From positions 1 to 50,354 of the forward strand of contig CAYTZR010000009.1 of NCBI GenBank assembly GCA_964442605.1: 50,354 bases of DNA, given 5' to 3'. The notes beneath the pieces were generated by a model, which was given only the letters and a program-made list of their open reading frames with translations, was not told the DNA's origin and did no database searches. Both the position numbers and the translations under genes were made by a program. This DNA comes from Monoglobus sp964442605 (GTDB lineage: Bacteria > Bacillota > Clostridia > Monoglobales > Monoglobaceae). Position 1 is the first letter of the stretch, and each line of letters starts with the position of its first letter. This document shows positions 6,217 to 16,057 of the stretch, in pieces.

Positions 6217-9117
6217 TCAGTCAATATCCTGGTATGCTACAACAAGCAGGCTGTTAAGTCCGCTGTTAGCCTTGATAAATACCTTATCTTCATCCTGAAT
6301 TTCATACGATTCGCCAACTACCAGCTCATCGTCAATGCCGTCATAGACATAAAGCTCTATATCCGTTGTTGGATACGCTCTGTAGTAACGACTGTTGGTC
6401 AAATCTGATGTTGCCGTCATAAAGTAATCGTATGAATTAAGCACCTGTCCGTATATTGTACGGATTTTATCCGATGTAGCAATAGTGTAAATCGGAGATA
6501 CCGTGCTTGCCTTGCCGTCAACAATCTCAAAGTAGTTGTCGCCGCTGAGCAGCTTTGTATTAAAGAGAACTCTGTATGAGATGATGTAGCTCTGCGCGTT
6601 TGTGATGTACTGGATTACATCGCCAACCTCAAGATCCTTAGCGTCCTTCTTATCTCTTTCGAGATCGCCGCCTACCAAATCGGCAACAGCCGTTATAGCG
6701 TCAACCTGTGTGCAGTCATCATCAATCTTCAGAGAAACCTCAGAGCCCTTAGAATAACCGGTAAGCTCTGTTACTGCCTCCTGCTTGTCGGAATCCCAAG
6801 CCTGTGCAGCCGGCTTTGACATTACAAGTACTCCCGCTGTCTCAGAAATAGAGGTCGGATTTGCGTCCTTGATTACGATAGCCTTCGCAACGCCGTTTAC
6901 TATATCATATACATCAACCGAATATGACGAATCGGTCAAATCAGCCTTTGTCTGGATAGAATAATCCTCGTCATGCTCACGATCCGCGAACGGTACTCTG
7001 AATATGATTGTATTGTCGGTAACCGCGCAGTTGCCCTCCTGGAGCAGGTTGTAGTTATATGACGACGTACCGCTGTAGTACTTGCCGAAGCCGTCTACTG
7101 TAGGAACATTGCTGCCTGTTGTATAGTCAACCGGCATATAGAGCTTTCTTATCTCACCGGTTGTGTTTGTCTCGTATGTTACGAGCATAGGACTGTCAAA
7201 AGCGCCGGAATCGATTATCTGCTTAGGTGTCTTTGAGTTGTCGTCTCCGTCATAATTTGACCATACCTTTGAAGCGGATCTGTATGTCGATATATTACCG
7301 CTCATATCCATTATCTTAACATCAAAGCGTGTATCAAACGCCGTCTCATCACCGCCGAAGGCTATCAGATAGCCGTAGTTTCCGTTCGAACCGGAGATAG
7401 AGTTGGTGCCGATAATTCTGCCGTTATAGGTGAGCTGGAAGTCGCTGTCCATACCCGCGTTTATCGTTATAGTTGACGGGAAGTCGGTAGACAGATAGTA
7501 GTCCGTTCCCTCTATTGTGTAAACGTTATATACGCCTGTGGAATACGTCTCTGTATAAGCTGTGGAAACGTAGCCCGAAACAACATCTCTCGATACATAC
7601 GCAGTGATGTACTTTGTTCCCGCTTCCTCGCTTATTGTATAAGTAATAGCATCGTTCTTAACCAAATCCTCAGGCTCGATCTTCTCGCCGTTTAAGGTAA
7701 TCCTAACGTGGCTTGACGGGTCAAGCACAAGCTCAGGAAGCTTTGAGGTCATATTGTTCTGGAAAGAAATCTTGTATGTTGTCTTTGAGTATTTGTCAAA
7801 CAAGCCGTCGCTCTGCTTCTGTATAATAACAGCCGAAGCCTTTGAAGCGCTGTCATGAGCGATAACCTTTACCGTGCCCTGAGTGAGTCTCGCATCGCCT
7901 GCCGCCTCGTCAACAAGGTTTACATCCGTAAGCTTTGACGGAGCCGGTACGCCGTTATACGAAACAGTCGCGTTGCTCAGATTAATGGTTCTCTCTCTGC
8001 CGCTTGCCTCAGTGTAAACAAGCTCGTCTCTCGTGAGGGTTGTAATATCCTTCGCGTCCAGCTCATATACGGTGTTTGAGTCGTCTCTCGGCTCGCAGTA
8101 AGCGATATAGTTTCTTCTGTAGCCCGATACGTTCTCCATAAAGTAGAAGTCTACCTGATAGCCGACATACTGCTCCATATCGATAGCATCAGCGAACTGA
8201 TACGTTACATCGCCGAGATACTTGTTGCTCTCGTCGGAATAGTCCGCATATACGCCTGTAAACGTAACCTCGTTCTCAAGGTCAACGGGCGAGCCATCTA
8301 TGTATGAATAGTATGTTCCTGTAACAGTACCTGTCGCGGAAATCATCTTATAGGTTTCCGAAAGCAAGGTCTTTGTCTGGCTCATAACGAGGTTATAAGT
8401 ACCATCAGAATTATAGGTCAGCGATTCCATGAGATAAGCTTCCATCGCGTTTCTGACAAGTCTTGACATTTCAAGAGCGGTCATGGAATTTGTGTAGCTT
8501 AAGTTTACGCCGTTATAGATACCCGCTTTGAGAGCAAAGGTCGTGTAGCCTGTGGGGAAGCCGCCTTCCGATTCTGCCGCCTTGGCATAGCCCAGTGCGC
8601 ACATAATCATCTTAGAAGCCTCGTTTACCAAAATCGGATCGTTGGGTCTGAATTCCGAATTTCCGTCTCCCTGCAGAATTCCTACCTCTGTCAGATAGCA
8701 GATTGCGGGATAAGCCGCGATTGTCTCATCAACATCGATATACGGAGTCTGACCGTATCTCGGATAGCCGGCTGTGTTTGCCTTTATCATTTTAGCCACT
8801 ACCGTCGCGAAGTCAGCTCTTGTTACCTGATCCTTCTGCCAATAACCGTCGCTAAGCAGCTCGAAAAGACCGAGTGCATAGTCGAATTTGTAGTCGTCCG
8901 CATACTGTACATCGTCATTCGGGAGCGATGCCAGCTCGGAAGCGGCTGCCGAGCCGACAACAGCGTCGGCAGCCTCTGTATTTGTTGTTTCTTCTGCCAC
9001 AGCCAAATCGGCTGTGTCGTCCGCGATTGCTTCATCGGCAAACGTCACTATAGAGCACATACTCAAAATCATAGCGGCTGCCAATAAAATAGATACTGCT
9101 TTTCTTAAATTACTCAT
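6217..9117 (-). CDS. SLH-domain surface protein, translated with the pectate lyase
   Basis: A 966-residue secreted protein. Residues 1-27 are a signal peptide (AVSILLAAAMILSM, FADEA). SLH repeats occupy about 70-260 (WQKDQVTRADFATVVAKM, YIDVDETIAAYPAICYLTEV, SEFRPNDPILVNEASKMI). The remaining ~700 residues are beta-rich, Thr/Ser/Tyr-rich and of no family I recognise; I see no catalytic signature. Its ATG lies inside the end of the pectate lyase gene (8-bp overlap), with GGAGGG eight bases upstream, so it is co-transcribed and probably coupled. The protein at 21434-24307 has the same architecture and scattered matching blocks (TKTLL, GYQVDFYF against GYQIDFFY). It could be an S-layer subunit or a binding partner of the lyase; neither is shown by the sequence. 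Confidence 0.85.
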   Translation of the reverse strand: MSNLRKAVSILLAAAMILSMCSIVTFADEAIADDTADLAVAEETTNTEAADAVVGSAAASELASLPNDDVQYADDYKFDYALGLFELLSDGYWQKDQVTRADFATVVAKMIKANTAGYPRYGQTPYIDVDETIAAYPAICYLTEVGILQGDGNSEFRPNDPILVNEASKMIMCALGYAKAAESEGGFPTGYTTFALKAGIYNGVNLSYTNSMTALEMSRLVRNAMEAYLMESLTYNSDGTYNLVMSQTKTLLSETYKMISATGTVTGTYYSYIDGSPVDLENEVTFTGVYADYSDESNKYLGDVTYQFADAIDMEQYVGYQVDFYFMENVSGYRRNYIAYCEPRDDSNTVYELDAKDITTLTRDELVYTEASGRERTINLSNATVSYNGVPAPSKLTDVNLVDEAAGDARLTQGTVKVIAHDSASKASAVIIQKQSDGLFDKYSKTTYKISFQNNMTSKLPELVLDPSSHVRITLNGEKIEPEDLVKNDAITYTISEEAGTKYITAYVSRDVVSGYVSTAYTETYSTGVYNVYTIEGTDYYLSTDFPSTITINAGMDSDFQLTYNGRIIGTNSISGSNGNYGYLIAFGGDETAFDTRFDVKIMDMSGNISTYRSASKVWSNYDGDDNSKTPKQIIDSGAFDSPMLVTYETNTTGEIRKLYMPVDYTTGSNVPTVDGFGKYYSGTSSYNYNLLQEGNCAVTDNTIIFRVPFADREHDEDYSIQTKADLTDSSYSVDVYDIVNGVAKAIVIKDANPTSISETAGVLVMSKPAAQAWDSDKQEAVTELTGYSKGSEVSLKIDDDCTQVDAITAVADLVGGDLERDKKDAKDLEVGDVIQYITNAQSYIISYRVLFNTKLLSGDNYFEIVDGKASTVSPIYTIATSDKIRTIYGQVLNSYDYFMTATSDLTNSRYYRAYPTTDIELYVYDGIDDELVVGESYEIQDEDKVFIKANSGLNSLLVVAYQDID

Positions 9118-12100
9118 TAACAGTTCCCTCCATTTCTATTAGTCCATATATTACTTTTGCTGCCTGTGCACGCTCTGCCGTTCCCTTCGGGTCAAGCAGA
9201 TTGTCACCTACACCATTAATTATTTCTGCGCTGTACATCTTCTCGATTGCTTCAACAGCATAATCGCTAATGCTTGCCTGATCGTCAAACGCCGCGTATT
9301 CAATAGTCGCCGGAATTTCCGTTCCGAACGCTGTCATGGTTCTGTATGCCATAACCATCATATCCTCGCGGGTTATGTTGTCGTTTATGCCGAATGTACC
9401 GTCATCATAGCCGTTGACAACTCCGAGGGAAACAGCCTTGCCTATAGCCTCCGTGTACCACTCGCCGCTCGCGACATCCGCGAACTGAACATCAGCAGGT
9501 ATCGTCTGCGCACCGAACGCACGCATAAGCATGGTTGTGTATTCCGCTCTTGTAACATTGTTGTTAGGCGAGAATTGTCTGTCGCCCGTGCCGTTGATGA
9601 TACCCATCTCAGCGAGCGAGTTTATAGGCTCAACTGCCCAGTCAACGCCGCCAAGGTCGTCAAAGTACTTAGCCTGCGCGGGAACAGCCGTTGCTGCGGG
9701 AGCAGCTGTCGGTGTTGTTCCGCCGATTATCGTGCCGCCCGTGGAGCCGCCCGTTGAGCCGCCCGTTGAGCCGCCGGTCGAACCGCCTGTAGAGCCGCCG
9801 TTCGAACCGCCGCCGCTCGGCGTTGTCGGTGAAGCGGGAGTCGGGTTAAGCGTTGCCGTACCGTCTCCTGCGTATATCTTTATACTCTTGACATTTACCC
9901 AAGAGTAACCGTCGTTACGCGACTTGAGCTCGACTTTACCGATATTGAAGGGCTCATCAAGATCCTCGTTGAACGCTCCGAGTCCGTAAACAAGCTCACC
10001 ATCCGCGTATAGCGAAACGTTATCGCTTACGGGATCAACAACTATTCTGTAGGTTACGTACTGAGCCGATCCCTTTTCATAGAACCACATTCCGTGCAGA
10101 GTTTTGTCTGTATCCGTGATGTGTGAGAAGAGCGCGTCGCCGTAATTTGTCCTGAAGCGGTACTTCGAAAGAGCATATCCTGTTGACCTTACGCCGTCCG
10201 TTGTGGTAAGCGGGAAAGCGTATTTATCGGAAACAAGATCAGATTCCTTAAGTGATACCTCTTTTGTCGGCACCGAGCCGTCAAAGCCCAAAGCCGAAAC
10301 CGTGCTTCCTATATTATATGTTCCCAGGTTTACCGTCTTATCGTTGATAAACTGCAACGTCGGCTCGGAATACGTGCCGTCGTATCTGCTGGTTGTTACC
10401 TCTGTTTTATTTCCGTTATCGTCAGTTTCAGTGTATGTTACCGGATAAACGTAGTCATAAGGCTTGTCGGCTGCGTTAAAGTATACCGCGAATGCCGTAT
10501 CCCAGAGCAGCGAGGTTGTGGAATCCATATCCTCATTTGGTATTGAGTCCTTAGAGAAGTTAATCTGCCATGTGTTATGCTCATCCTCGCCGGCTGTTGT
10601 ACCTGTCACTCCGGAGTTGTTGTAGAGCTGTCCGTTAAGAGCGTCAGTCTGCTTCTGGTACAAAATCTTTAAGGTAACCTCATAGGTAAACTTCTCATCC
10701 TGCGTAACGGGCATCTTGAGGTTTGTATTTACACCGTGCGAGTTTGTCTCGTCAATCATCTGGAGCGCGTACTCCCCGGTATCCGGGTCAAGCTGCATTG
10801 TTACGTTTCCACCGAGCGTATACATAAACTGATCGCTCATAAAGCTGGATCTCTCTTCCGCTGTCATCGACGGGAAGTCGAAATCATAAAGCACTCCGGA
10901 CGGAGTCGCGGTTATAACCTCCGAGGCTGTTCTGCCGTTGGTGTTAACCGCCACAACAACAAAGTAATACTCTACGTTGTTTTCAAGTCCCGTTATGATT
11001 TGCTTCTTATCTCTTATATCAATACCTGTCAGAGAGTGAGCGTAGCGGGTATAATCCTGTCCGTAATTAACCGTGTCATAGTAAATCTCGTAGCTCTCAT
11101 CTGTCGCAACGTCGCCGGTCCAAACAAGCTTAACCTGGTTATAATACGGCAATACGCTCGTTACCTGAGGTACGGACGGCAAAACATCGCTTCCGGCAGG
11201 TCTTGCTGTCGTGCTGAACCTCATTGTGGCGGGGTCTTCGGTGACGGTTACGTTTCCGAATTCATCCGTCGTGGTTATTCTGTAGGCATACGTTGTGTCA
11301 TCGTCAAGGTCAACAAGAGTGATAGCGTGATATGTGTGCATATTCGCGGGAGCATCTGTGTAGTCAACAGGCTCGCTCGCTATATATTTAACATTGCCGC
11401 TTTCGTCAACCGGACCGTATTCGATAACACAGGTCGCTCTGTAATCCGTGTTCCAGAATACCTGAGCTGTTCCGTATCCTATGTTGTTTGTCTTAAAGTT
11501 CTCAGCATATACATCCGCGCTGTCAAGCTCCAGAGTCTCATCATCAGCCATATAGTTGATGTATTCCTCCAAATATGTATATCCCGTCTCGGGATCCACG
11601 GTGTTCGCCAGATATTCCGTTGTGCTCCAGCCTCTGTATTCCTTATACCAGTTCGGAATACCGTCGCCCATTGTATCCCAAGTAATGGATTTTGAGGTAT
11701 ATTCCTGGTCATAGTCATCGAAGCTGTCTAAGTTGCCTGTGATATAAGCCTCGTAGTATTCTTCGTAATTCTTATACTTTGAAGTATAAGGATAATGCTT
11801 GTTTCTGTATTCGTTCATGAATTCGGAAACCGACTGATAGCCTTCCTCGTCCGCGTGTCTCGCGTCTCTCTCTATCATCCAGTCTGTCGGGAACAAATCA
11901 GCTACCGTTCTGCCGACAGCGACATATTCCTTATCCGCGCTTATCAGAGTAAATCTCGTACCGTCATAATTGGGATCGGTTGATGTTATTGTCGCGCCGG
12001 TCACATTGTCATACAGCTTGTAGACAAGCTCCTGTCCGGGAGAACCGCAATACTCGCCCCACCAGTCGCCTATTTCAAAGTTCGTCAGATATGAAGAATC

Positions 12101-15100
12101 ATACTTTGATGAAGCGGTCGGGTTCGTGTTCTTGTTCACATCCGTGTAATTATCCCAATATACCGGCTTGGTCTCGCCGGCTGTAGATGTAGCGCCCTTT
12201 AAGGTAGGACCTACGCCCTGCTTAATATTCCATGTACGTGAGGTCTTGTAGTTGCGAGGCTCTGTGTAGGTATAGCCGCCGATAGCTGTATCATCGGGTA
12301 TCAACGAGCTGTATGCAGTGTAGTCGCGTCCGGAAATACGCTTCTCGAGCGCATTAAAGAACGGTATTACCTCAGCCTCCGAAAGGGTTGCTTGTGAGGT
12401 TCTGCCAAGGCTCATCTCCTTCAATATCATCGTGTCGTACAAATCACGAGACGGCTTTGTCGCTCCCATACCGTTGTCACTCGCGGCGTACTCAGCAATG
12501 GTGTTTGTGCTGTTTTCATCCTTAACCTCGAGCACCTGTCCGCGAGGAGCAGGGAACATGTAAGGCATATACGTAAGCGAAGCCGCAGGAGACGTCTTGC
12601 CGTTATTGCTGTATGATCTTGAATCGGCGTTCCACTCGTCAAGCGTTACGTTGCTCAAGTCAATAGTTCCGGACTCTCCGAAGTTAAGGAAGTACTGGAG
12701 TTTATAATCAGAGCTTTCCGTAAGTGTCTTAACCACAGAAGACGTCTTTGAGGTAGACTCCTTGCCGTTTGTATAGTTATTGTTAAAGTAAACCATTATG
12801 CCGCCGCTGTATATACGTCCGCGAGCCGTTCTGTACGGTGTTCCGTTTGACTGGTTCGGACCGCTGCGGGCATAATTGTCATGAACGTTAATCATTTCGT
12901 TCTTATCCTGCCACTCGTAGTTCATAACGTCAAAGCCGTTACCGCAGTTATACAGTATATTATTGTAAGCGTCAACCCAGATTGCGTCAACTATACGCGG
13001 GGAACGCTGCGTGCTGTCGCCGATGAAGTTCTTGGCAAAGGTAACCTTTGACGAACCCTCGTTGATAGCGCCTACATACGCGTGACCGCCCTTCTCGTGG
13101 GAGGAGTTAGCCGACAAATTCTTGCCGAACATAATATTTGACATCGTGATGTACTCGCCCGAAAGACGGAAGTCCATATCAATAGCCCACTGCAGCGAAC
13201 AATGGTCAACAACCAGGTTTTTCGCGTTTGTAATACTCATCGGGTCTGATTGGTTAAAATCGCCGTCAGGGAGAACGTCGCCGCATCTGATTTTAATGTT
13301 TCTTATTATAACATCGTGCGCGCTGCCCACATCAAATCCGTAGCCCTTTAGGGTAATTCCGGGATACGGAGCCGTCTGACCGGCAACCGTTATATTTGAG
13401 CCTTTCTCGCCCTTCGCGGCGATTGTTCTGCCAAGAGGCTCCAGGTCTATAACACCGCCGACGTCAAACACGATTGTTCTCGCGCCCGACATGCTCTCAA
13501 CACCGTACTGGAGAGAACCGGGGCCTGTGGCTGCGAGAGTGGTAACATGGTAAACCTTGCCTCCGCGGCCGCCCTGTGAGTACGAGCCGTAGCCCTCAAC
13601 GGACGGGAATGCCCTGAGTCCGTCTTCGGCAATGATTGTCAGAACAAAATCCTTAACGGCGGTTTTGCCGTTTACCGTAGCGGTAACCGTCAATGTAACG
13701 GTCTTGTTTCCCTCCGCGTCAGTCGGTCTTGTAACCGTCGCGGTATATCCGCCTTGGTTGGTTATTGTCTCGTCGCCGTTGCCGTCGTCGTCGCCGTCAT
13801 TGTCATATACATAGTCGCCCGACTTAATGGAAACAACACTGTCGTCTGAAGATGTCCACGAAAGTGTTCCGTAGGTTCCCTTGTCCTCAAGATAGAACGA
13901 GCTTTGACGAATATTCTCTAAATCGATACCGCTGATAAATACGGTATTCGCGTCATATATAGCCTTCTGCTCATCGGTTACGGGGTCAAGCTCCTTAATT
14001 CCGACTGAAAGATTTTTTGTTTCCTTAACTCCGTTATATGTAAGAGTCGCCGTTATAATAACCTCTTGAGTTTCGGAGCCTGTAAACGCGGGTCTTGTAA
14101 CAGTAACCTTACCCGTTGTGTTATCAATGCTCAAAATACTTTCGTTCGATGATGTGTATGTAATGGTTGAACCGAAGGTACCGGTAACCGGCAACACAAA
14201 GTCGCTCGTGAGGCTTCCGGACACCAACGTATTTCCGTCCGCGTCCACGGATGGAATTTCCAGCAAGTTTTTGTCCGCCTCAACTACCTGTTGATCATTC
14301 TCTATCACTTCACGAACCGCTACATTAAGATCCTTTGTCGCCGTGGCAAGTCCCTTTGATAAGGTAGCCGAGAGAACAGCGCTCACCGTTACAGCGCCGG
14401 TGAATGCCGGTCTGTTTACGGTAACGTGTCCGTTCGCGTCAACACTGATCATGTCCGGTCTTGAAGACGTCCATGATATTGTCGAACCATACGCGCCAAC
14501 AACCGGAAGGTCAAAATCATCCGTTATGTCCGTCGCGCTTGTTCCATCGGGAATAGCAAGCGACTGCGCGTCAGCCGCAACGTCCAGTGCGTCCTGCTCA
14601 GCGCTGTTGTTGTCGGTTATGGTTAAATTCTTGACATAGAAATCACCTATAGTCTTAACATCATTCTGGATTGTAAAACCGATACCCTGAATGATGTTGG
14701 TGTCGTTGAGCACACCCTTGGCGAGACCTTGGTCAGCCACATTATAGAGCTCCTCGCCGGCGTCATCTGTCATAGTGAAGCTATACAGACCTGTCTCGGT
14801 GTTAATCTCAAATCTCATGGTGTACCAAGTATTTGTCTTCCATACGGGAGACTTTACGTAAGTCTCATTCTTTTTTAAACCATCACCTGTGTCTGACCAC
14901 ACTACAACGCCCGTAGGATTTGTTAACGAGGGGTTATCGTCTGAAGCGCCCGAATCCCAAAGGTAGGCTCTGCCCAGATAGGGGAAACCATCCGTTGCTA
15001 TCGCATTGTCCAAATCCGCAGTCTGACCGTAGAAGAACAGACCGGCGCGTGTAGCGCTGTCCGAATATACATCGGCTGTTAAGATGATGTTTCCGCTTAC

Positions 15101-15679
15101 TCCGCTGCCGTAGCCCATATCATAAATCGCGTATACCGCCTCGTCTCCGGATGATTCAAAACCGTTTTCCGCGCCGTTACGAACCTTATCCAGCTTCAGC
15201 GCGTTTACGCCCGAGGCGTCTTGAACGGAAACGGTGGAGTTAAGAGTTCCAACCTTCGCTGAAACCGTCTTAAATGTCCAACCGGGGATTTCGGTTGTTC
15301 CCGCAGCATAGCCGCTGAAATCCATCTTGTAAACATCCTCGGTGGCAACCTGAACCTCTCCATCGTCGTATGAGAAAAATCCGTCAATGTCGGCTGCGTA
15401 ATATCCGGAGGTTTCGGTATCCTCATCGCCGGCATAGATTTCCGCTCTCATTTCGTCTGTAAGCTCAACATAATCACCGTTTTCATCAATGACAAAATTA
15501 AGCTCGTTTTCGTCTGTCGCGTCAGCTTCTTCTGTTGTTTGCTCATCGTTCGTCTGAACCTGGGCTGCCGATGCATTATCGTTTGACTCGGCGGCAAACG
15601 TACACATAGGAACAGCCTGCAGAACAAACAGCATAGCAACAAGCAACGCAAGAATGGCTTTCAGCTTTTTTCTTACCAT
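9110..15679 (-). CDS. giant SLH-anchored pectate lyase (PL1-like)
   Basis: A 2189-residue exported protein. Order: signal peptide (1-30); jelly-roll, carbohydrate-binding-like region (about 115-360); three atrophied bacterial Ig-like repeats with STISWTSSRPDMISVD and TITYTSSNESILSID signatures (about 363-690); parallel beta-helix lyase (about 690-1010); long beta-rich region; fibronectin-III-like domain (about 1500-1600); a second lectin-like domain; a (GGST)n linker near 1960-1985; three C-terminal SLH repeats (about 2003-2189). The lyase has PSVEGYGSYSQGGRGGKVY, FDVGGVIDL, VVDHCSLQW and QRSPRIVDA, the last bearing the Arg expected as catalytic base in PL1. Pectate lyases cleave de-esterified polygalacturonate by Ca-dependent beta-elimination. 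SLH repeats should hold it on the wall. It has its own promoter (15768-15796) and overlaps the next SLH gene by 8 bp. Confidence 0.92.
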   Translation of the reverse strand: MVRKKLKAILALLVAMLFVLQAVPMCTFAAESNDNASAAQVQTNDEQTTEEADATDENELNFVIDENGDYVELTDEMRAEIYAGDEDTETSGYYAADIDGFFSYDDGEVQVATEDVYKMDFSGYAAGTTEIPGWTFKTVSAKVGTLNSTVSVQDASGVNALKLDKVRNGAENGFESSGDEAVYAIYDMGYGSGVSGNIILTADVYSDSATRAGLFFYGQTADLDNAIATDGFPYLGRAYLWDSGASDDNPSLTNPTGVVVWSDTGDGLKKNETYVKSPVWKTNTWYTMRFEINTETGLYSFTMTDDAGEELYNVADQGLAKGVLNDTNIIQGIGFTIQNDVKTIGDFYVKNLTITDNNSAEQDALDVAADAQSLAIPDGTSATDITDDFDLPVVGAYGSTISWTSSRPDMISVDANGHVTVNRPAFTGAVTVSAVLSATLSKGLATATKDLNVAVREVIENDQQVVEADKNLLEIPSVDADGNTLVSGSLTSDFVLPVTGTFGSTITYTSSNESILSIDNTTGKVTVTRPAFTGSETQEVIITATLTYNGVKETKNLSVGIKELDPVTDEQKAIYDANTVFISGIDLENIRQSSFYLEDKGTYGTLSWTSSDDSVVSIKSGDYVYDNDGDDDGNGDETITNQGGYTATVTRPTDAEGNKTVTLTVTATVNGKTAVKDFVLTIIAEDGLRAFPSVEGYGSYSQGGRGGKVYHVTTLAATGPGSLQYGVESMSGARTIVFDVGGVIDLEPLGRTIAAKGEKGSNITVAGQTAPYPGITLKGYGFDVGSAHDVIIRNIKIRCGDVLPDGDFNQSDPMSITNAKNLVVDHCSLQWAIDMDFRLSGEYITMSNIMFGKNLSANSSHEKGGHAYVGAINEGSSKVTFAKNFIGDSTQRSPRIVDAIWVDAYNNILYNCGNGFDVMNYEWQDKNEMINVHDNYARSGPNQSNGTPYRTARGRIYSGGIMVYFNNNYTNGKESTSKTSSVVKTLTESSDYKLQYFLNFGESGTIDLSNVTLDEWNADSRSYSNNGKTSPAASLTYMPYMFPAPRGQVLEVKDENSTNTIAEYAASDNGMGATKPSRDLYDTMILKEMSLGRTSQATLSEAEVIPFFNALEKRISGRDYTAYSSLIPDDTAIGGYTYTEPRNYKTSRTWNIKQGVGPTLKGATSTAGETKPVYWDNYTDVNKNTNPTASSKYDSSYLTNFEIGDWWGEYCGSPGQELVYKLYDNVTGATITSTDPNYDGTRFTLISADKEYVAVGRTVADLFPTDWMIERDARHADEEGYQSVSEFMNEYRNKHYPYTSKYKNYEEYYEAYITGNLDSFDDYDQEYTSKSITWDTMGDGIPNWYKEYRGWSTTEYLANTVDPETGYTYLEEYINYMADDETLELDSADVYAENFKTNNIGYGTAQVFWNTDYRATCVIEYGPVDESGNVKYIASEPVDYTDAPANMHTYHAITLVDLDDDTTYAYRITTTDEFGNVTVTEDPATMRFSTTARPAGSDVLPSVPQVTSVLPYYNQVKLVWTGDVATDESYEIYYDTVNYGQDYTRYAHSLTGIDIRDKKQIITGLENNVEYYFVVVAVNTNGRTASEVITATPSGVLYDFDFPSMTAEERSSFMSDQFMYTLGGNVTMQLDPDTGEYALQMIDETNSHGVNTNLKMPVTQDEKFTYEVTLKILYQKQTDALNGQLYNNSGVTGTTAGEDEHNTWQINFSKDSIPNEDMDSTTSLLWDTAFAVYFNAADKPYDYVYPVTYTETDDNGNKTEVTTSRYDGTYSEPTLQFINDKTVNLGTYNIGSTVSALGFDGSVPTKEVSLKESDLVSDKYAFPLTTTDGVRSTGYALSKYRFRTNYGDALFSHITDTDKTLHGMWFYEKGSAQYVTYRIVVDPVSDNVSLYADGELVYGLGAFNEDLDEPFNIGKVELKSRNDGYSWVNVKSIKIYAGDGTATLNPTPASPTTPSGGGSNGGSTGGSTGGSTGGSTGGSTGGTIIGGTTPTAAPAATAVPAQAKYFDDLGGVDWAVEPINSLAEMGIINGTGDRQFSPNNNVTRAEYTTMLMRAFGAQTIPADVQFADVASGEWYTEAIGKAVSLGVVNGYDDGTFGINDNITREDMMVMAYRTMTAFGTEIPATIEYAAFDDQASISDYAVEAIEKMYSAEIINGVGDNLLDPKGTAERAQAAKVIYGLIEMEGTVNE
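9726..9806 (-). repeat. coding (GGST)n low-complexity linker
   Basis: A Gly-Gly-Ser-Thr repeat of about seven units within the pectate lyase gene links the catalytic/binding part to the SLH anchor. The DNA repeats with 12-bp periodicity, which makes it prone to length change. Flexible linkers of this kind are common in wall-anchored enzymes. Confidence 0.8.
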
Positions 15680-15767
15680 GTTAATTCCCCCTAAATTTTG
15701 TATATTGTTTAATATTTATTTAAGTTTAACGCCGCGCCAAAATATCCGACACAGCTAGTTACTATAC

Positions 15768-15796
15768 ATTATAATGCCTTTTTTGGTAAAAGTCAA
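15768..15796 (-). promoter_or_regulatory. promoter of the pectate lyase/SLH operon
   Basis: Minus-strand TTGACT (15796-15791), 17-bp spacer, TATAAT (15773-15768). Predicted start near 15761 gives an ~80-base leader. Confidence 0.8.
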
Positions 15797-15926
15797 TGAA
15801 AACGGCAATTAAACACAAATTTATTAGAAGTACTACAGTTATTTTGCTTAAAATTTCCGCAAAATTATTCATATTTACTCAAATTTTTACTGTGTGTTAA
15901 AAAAATGATAACTAATCGCAAACATA

Positions 15927-15960
15927 TTTTAAATAATTTCAAGTTTTAAATAATTTCAAG
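15927..15960. repeat. 17-bp perfect tandem duplication
   Basis: TTTTAAATAATTTCAAG occurs at 15927-15943 and again at 15944-15960 with no mismatch. It ends 16 bases before the -35 box of the plus-strand promoter. Confidence 0.9.
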
Positions 15961-15976
15961 CCGTTAATTAAAAGTC

Positions 15977-16004
15977 TTGACAAATTTTTTTATTCTGATA
16001 TAGT
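15977..16004 (+). promoter_or_regulatory. promoter of the C-GCAxxG-C-C gene
   Basis: TTGACA (15977-15982), 16-bp spacer, TATAGT (15999-16004), leading to a start near 16011 and a leader of about 45 bases with CGGAGGTG before ATG. Confidence 0.8.
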
Positions 16005-16057
16005 GTTTTGTGATGCTTAGGTTACATCTTTTTAATTTATCGGAGGTGCATTTTTTT

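Larger units (their letters stand above)
15680..16057. other. divergent intergenic region (pectate lyase / C-GCAxxG-C-C gene)
   Basis: 378 bases without a gene. It holds the pectate lyase leader and promoter on the minus strand (15680-15796), an AT-rich tract, a perfect 17-bp tandem duplication (15927-15960), and a plus-strand promoter (15977-16004) for the gene starting at 16058. The lyase leader contains GTCGGATA (15743-15750 on the other strand) and a ribosome-binding context identical over 16 bases (AAATTTAGGGGGAATT) to that of the SLH gene at 16582-20550. Confidence 0.7.

Noticed and set aside
9726..9806. Intergenic-type tandem duplication
   Set aside because: It is a coding Gly-Gly-Ser-Thr linker, a common low-complexity feature of wall proteins, and was not counted with the spacer duplications.
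10736..11695. 319-codon open frame on the plus strand inside the pectate lyase gene
   Set aside because: It is antisense to conserved coding sequence, with no ribosome-binding site or recognisable domain; long antisense frames are common in Thr/Ser/Asp-rich genes.
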